Shown here in pieces: positions 13,287 through 14,047 of a DNA stretch of 14,047 nt. This DNA is from Desulfovibrionaceae bacterium (GTDB taxonomy: Bacteria > Desulfobacterota > Desulfovibrionia > Desulfovibrionales > Desulfovibrionaceae). Both the position numbers and the translations under genes were made by a program. The stretch is taken from NCBI GenBank assembly GCA_017613475.1, contig JAGADT010000029.1, positions 1 to 14,047 on the forward strand, written 5' to 3'. The notes beneath the pieces were generated by a model that searched no databases, was not told where the DNA came from, and saw only the letters and a program-made list of their open reading frames with translations. Every line of letters starts with the position of its first letter. The stretch's first letter is position 1.

Positions 13287-14047
13287 TCAAAAACGGACGT
13301 GCAGGAAAAACCAGCCTACCGCAGCCAGGGCAAGGAAGAGGCAGGGCCAGCCTACCCTGCGCATGACATCGAACAGGTGGACATCGAAGAAACGGCACGT
13401 CACCACCAGGCAGACATGGACGGGGGAAATCATCTGCCCGATGTAGCCGAACATCATGGCCATCCCCAGCCAGACAAGGCGCTGATCCCACACGCCAGCC
13501 TGCTGGACCAGGGGGATCAGGATGGGGAAAGTAATGCCTACAAGGCCAACCATGATGCCCGTGAACATCCCGCCGACCAGGGGCAAAAGCATGCAGGCGA
13601 TGAACAGGGCTATCAGGCTGTTGTGCATGATAAGGCCCACAGACTGCATGACCCCGCTCTGGATCATCACGGCCTTGAACATGAAAATGGCTATGACCAC
13701 GCGCAGGATGCCCAGCGTCCGCGAGCTTGTTAAGATATCCCGCACCGTGCCAAACGACATGCCGTTCATGAAAAAGCACAGTGCGGAGCCAAGGCAAAAG
13801 CCGATGGCAAAGGGAAAGGCCGGCGGCAGGGAAGGCAAGAGCAGGCGCAGCAGAAAGGCCCCGGCAAGCGCTGTCAGGATGGAGCTTGCCTCGCGCAGCG
13901 CCGTCCAGCGGGACCCCCCCTCGGCATGGATAGCCGCCTGCCCGCCCTCAATGCGGATGCCGCGGAGGAGAAATATCCACCCCGCAGCCATCCCGGCCAG
14001 CCAGATGGGCCAGTTGTAGGCGATGATCTCCAGCGGATTTTTTTCAA
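13287..14047 (-). CDS. DUF401-like polytopic membrane protein (partial, N-terminus off right edge)
   Basis: The visible 252 C-terminal residues are an integral inner-membrane protein with about seven or eight hydrophobic segments, including AYNWPIWLAGMAAGWIFLL, TALAGAFLLRLLLPSL, FPFAIGFCLGSALCFFMNG, a GLVGITFPILIPLV segment and a final LFLALAAVGWFFLHV. The MFTGIMVGLVGITFPILIPL region followed by a YIGQMISPVHVCLV segment resembles DUF401 (COG1906), related to ion-transporter-type permeases. Asp, Glu or substrate motifs that would name a substrate are not evident. The frame stays open to the window edge; an internal ATG at 13991 is not the true start. It is convergent with the SLOG-like gene, and nothing suggests a shared function. 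Confidence 0.6.
   Translation of the reverse strand, partial: EKNPLEIIAYNWPIWLAGMAAGWIFLLRGIRIEGGQAAIHAEGGSRWTALREASSILTALAGAFLLRLLLPSLPPAFPFAIGFCLGSALCFFMNGMSFGTVRDILTSSRTLGILRVVIAIFMFKAVMIQSGVMQSVGLIMHNSLIALFIACMLLPLVGGMFTGIMVGLVGITFPILIPLVQQAGVWDQRLVWLGMAMMFGYIGQMISPVHVCLVVTCRFFDVHLFDVMRRVGWPCLFLALAAVGWFFLHVRF

Noticed and set aside
1..14047. CRISPR arrays, transposons, phage or defence islands
   Set aside because: No regularly spaced repeats, transposase, integrase, tRNA attachment site or toxin-antitoxin pair could be seen on either strand. Base composition looks even apart from the AT-rich stretch near 12160-12360.

Overview
The window looks like ordinary chromosome from a high-GC, sulfate-reducer-type bacterium, most likely a member of the Desulfovibrionaceae. 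That placement is an inference. It rests on the gene content (a long-form PurC, the Tyr-Tyr-Lys type FabI, RNase Y, ZapA next to 6S RNA, a ZraP-type periplasmic protein behind a sigma-54 promoter) and on the overall style of the proteins, not on a marker gene. There are no insertion sequences, phage genes, tRNA genes or CRISPR arrays.

Region 1 (1-7510, all minus strand) reads as one long co-directional block. It starts at a good sigma-70 promoter near 7480-7508 and runs through a small ZapB-like coiled-coil gene, zapA and the 6S RNA gene ssrS. An intrinsic terminator and a roughly 300-base structured leader follow, then rny (RNase Y), hisD, purC, fabI and mtnA, which leaves the window still open. 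Division-ring accessory genes and global RNA regulators therefore sit directly upstream of housekeeping biosynthesis genes for histidine, purine, fatty acid and methylthioribose salvage.

Region 2 (7570-9410, minus strand) is a single-gene unit with its own sigma-70 promoter and a strong terminator. It encodes an exported protein with a TolB/CsgG-like N-terminal domain and an FG-GAP (VCBS) beta-propeller.

Region 3 (9459-11329, plus strand) is a two-gene ribosome-biogenesis unit: an RsmB/RsmF-type m5C RNA methyltransferase followed 18 bases later by a DarP (YjgA, DUF615) family protein.

Region 4 (11424-12360) holds a ZraP/CpxP/Spy-family periplasmic metal or envelope-stress protein on the minus strand. 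It has a textbook sigma-54 promoter, an upstream palindrome that could be an activator site, and a strong terminator. The palindrome is followed by eight T on the plus strand, so it also looks like a plus-strand terminator.

Region 5 (12348-13269, plus strand) is a leader of about 300 bases followed by a small SLOG-like (LOG/DprA superfamily) Rossmann protein of unknown role. A bidirectional terminator follows, shared with the last gene, a DUF401-type polytopic membrane protein on the minus strand that runs off the right edge.

I did not find a clear new multi-gene system. The items most worth a second look are the MtnA-class II aldolase-like fusion at the left edge, the zapB-zapA-ssrS-rny arrangement with its structured leaders, the sigma-54/ZraP control region, and the SLOG-like gene with its long leader.
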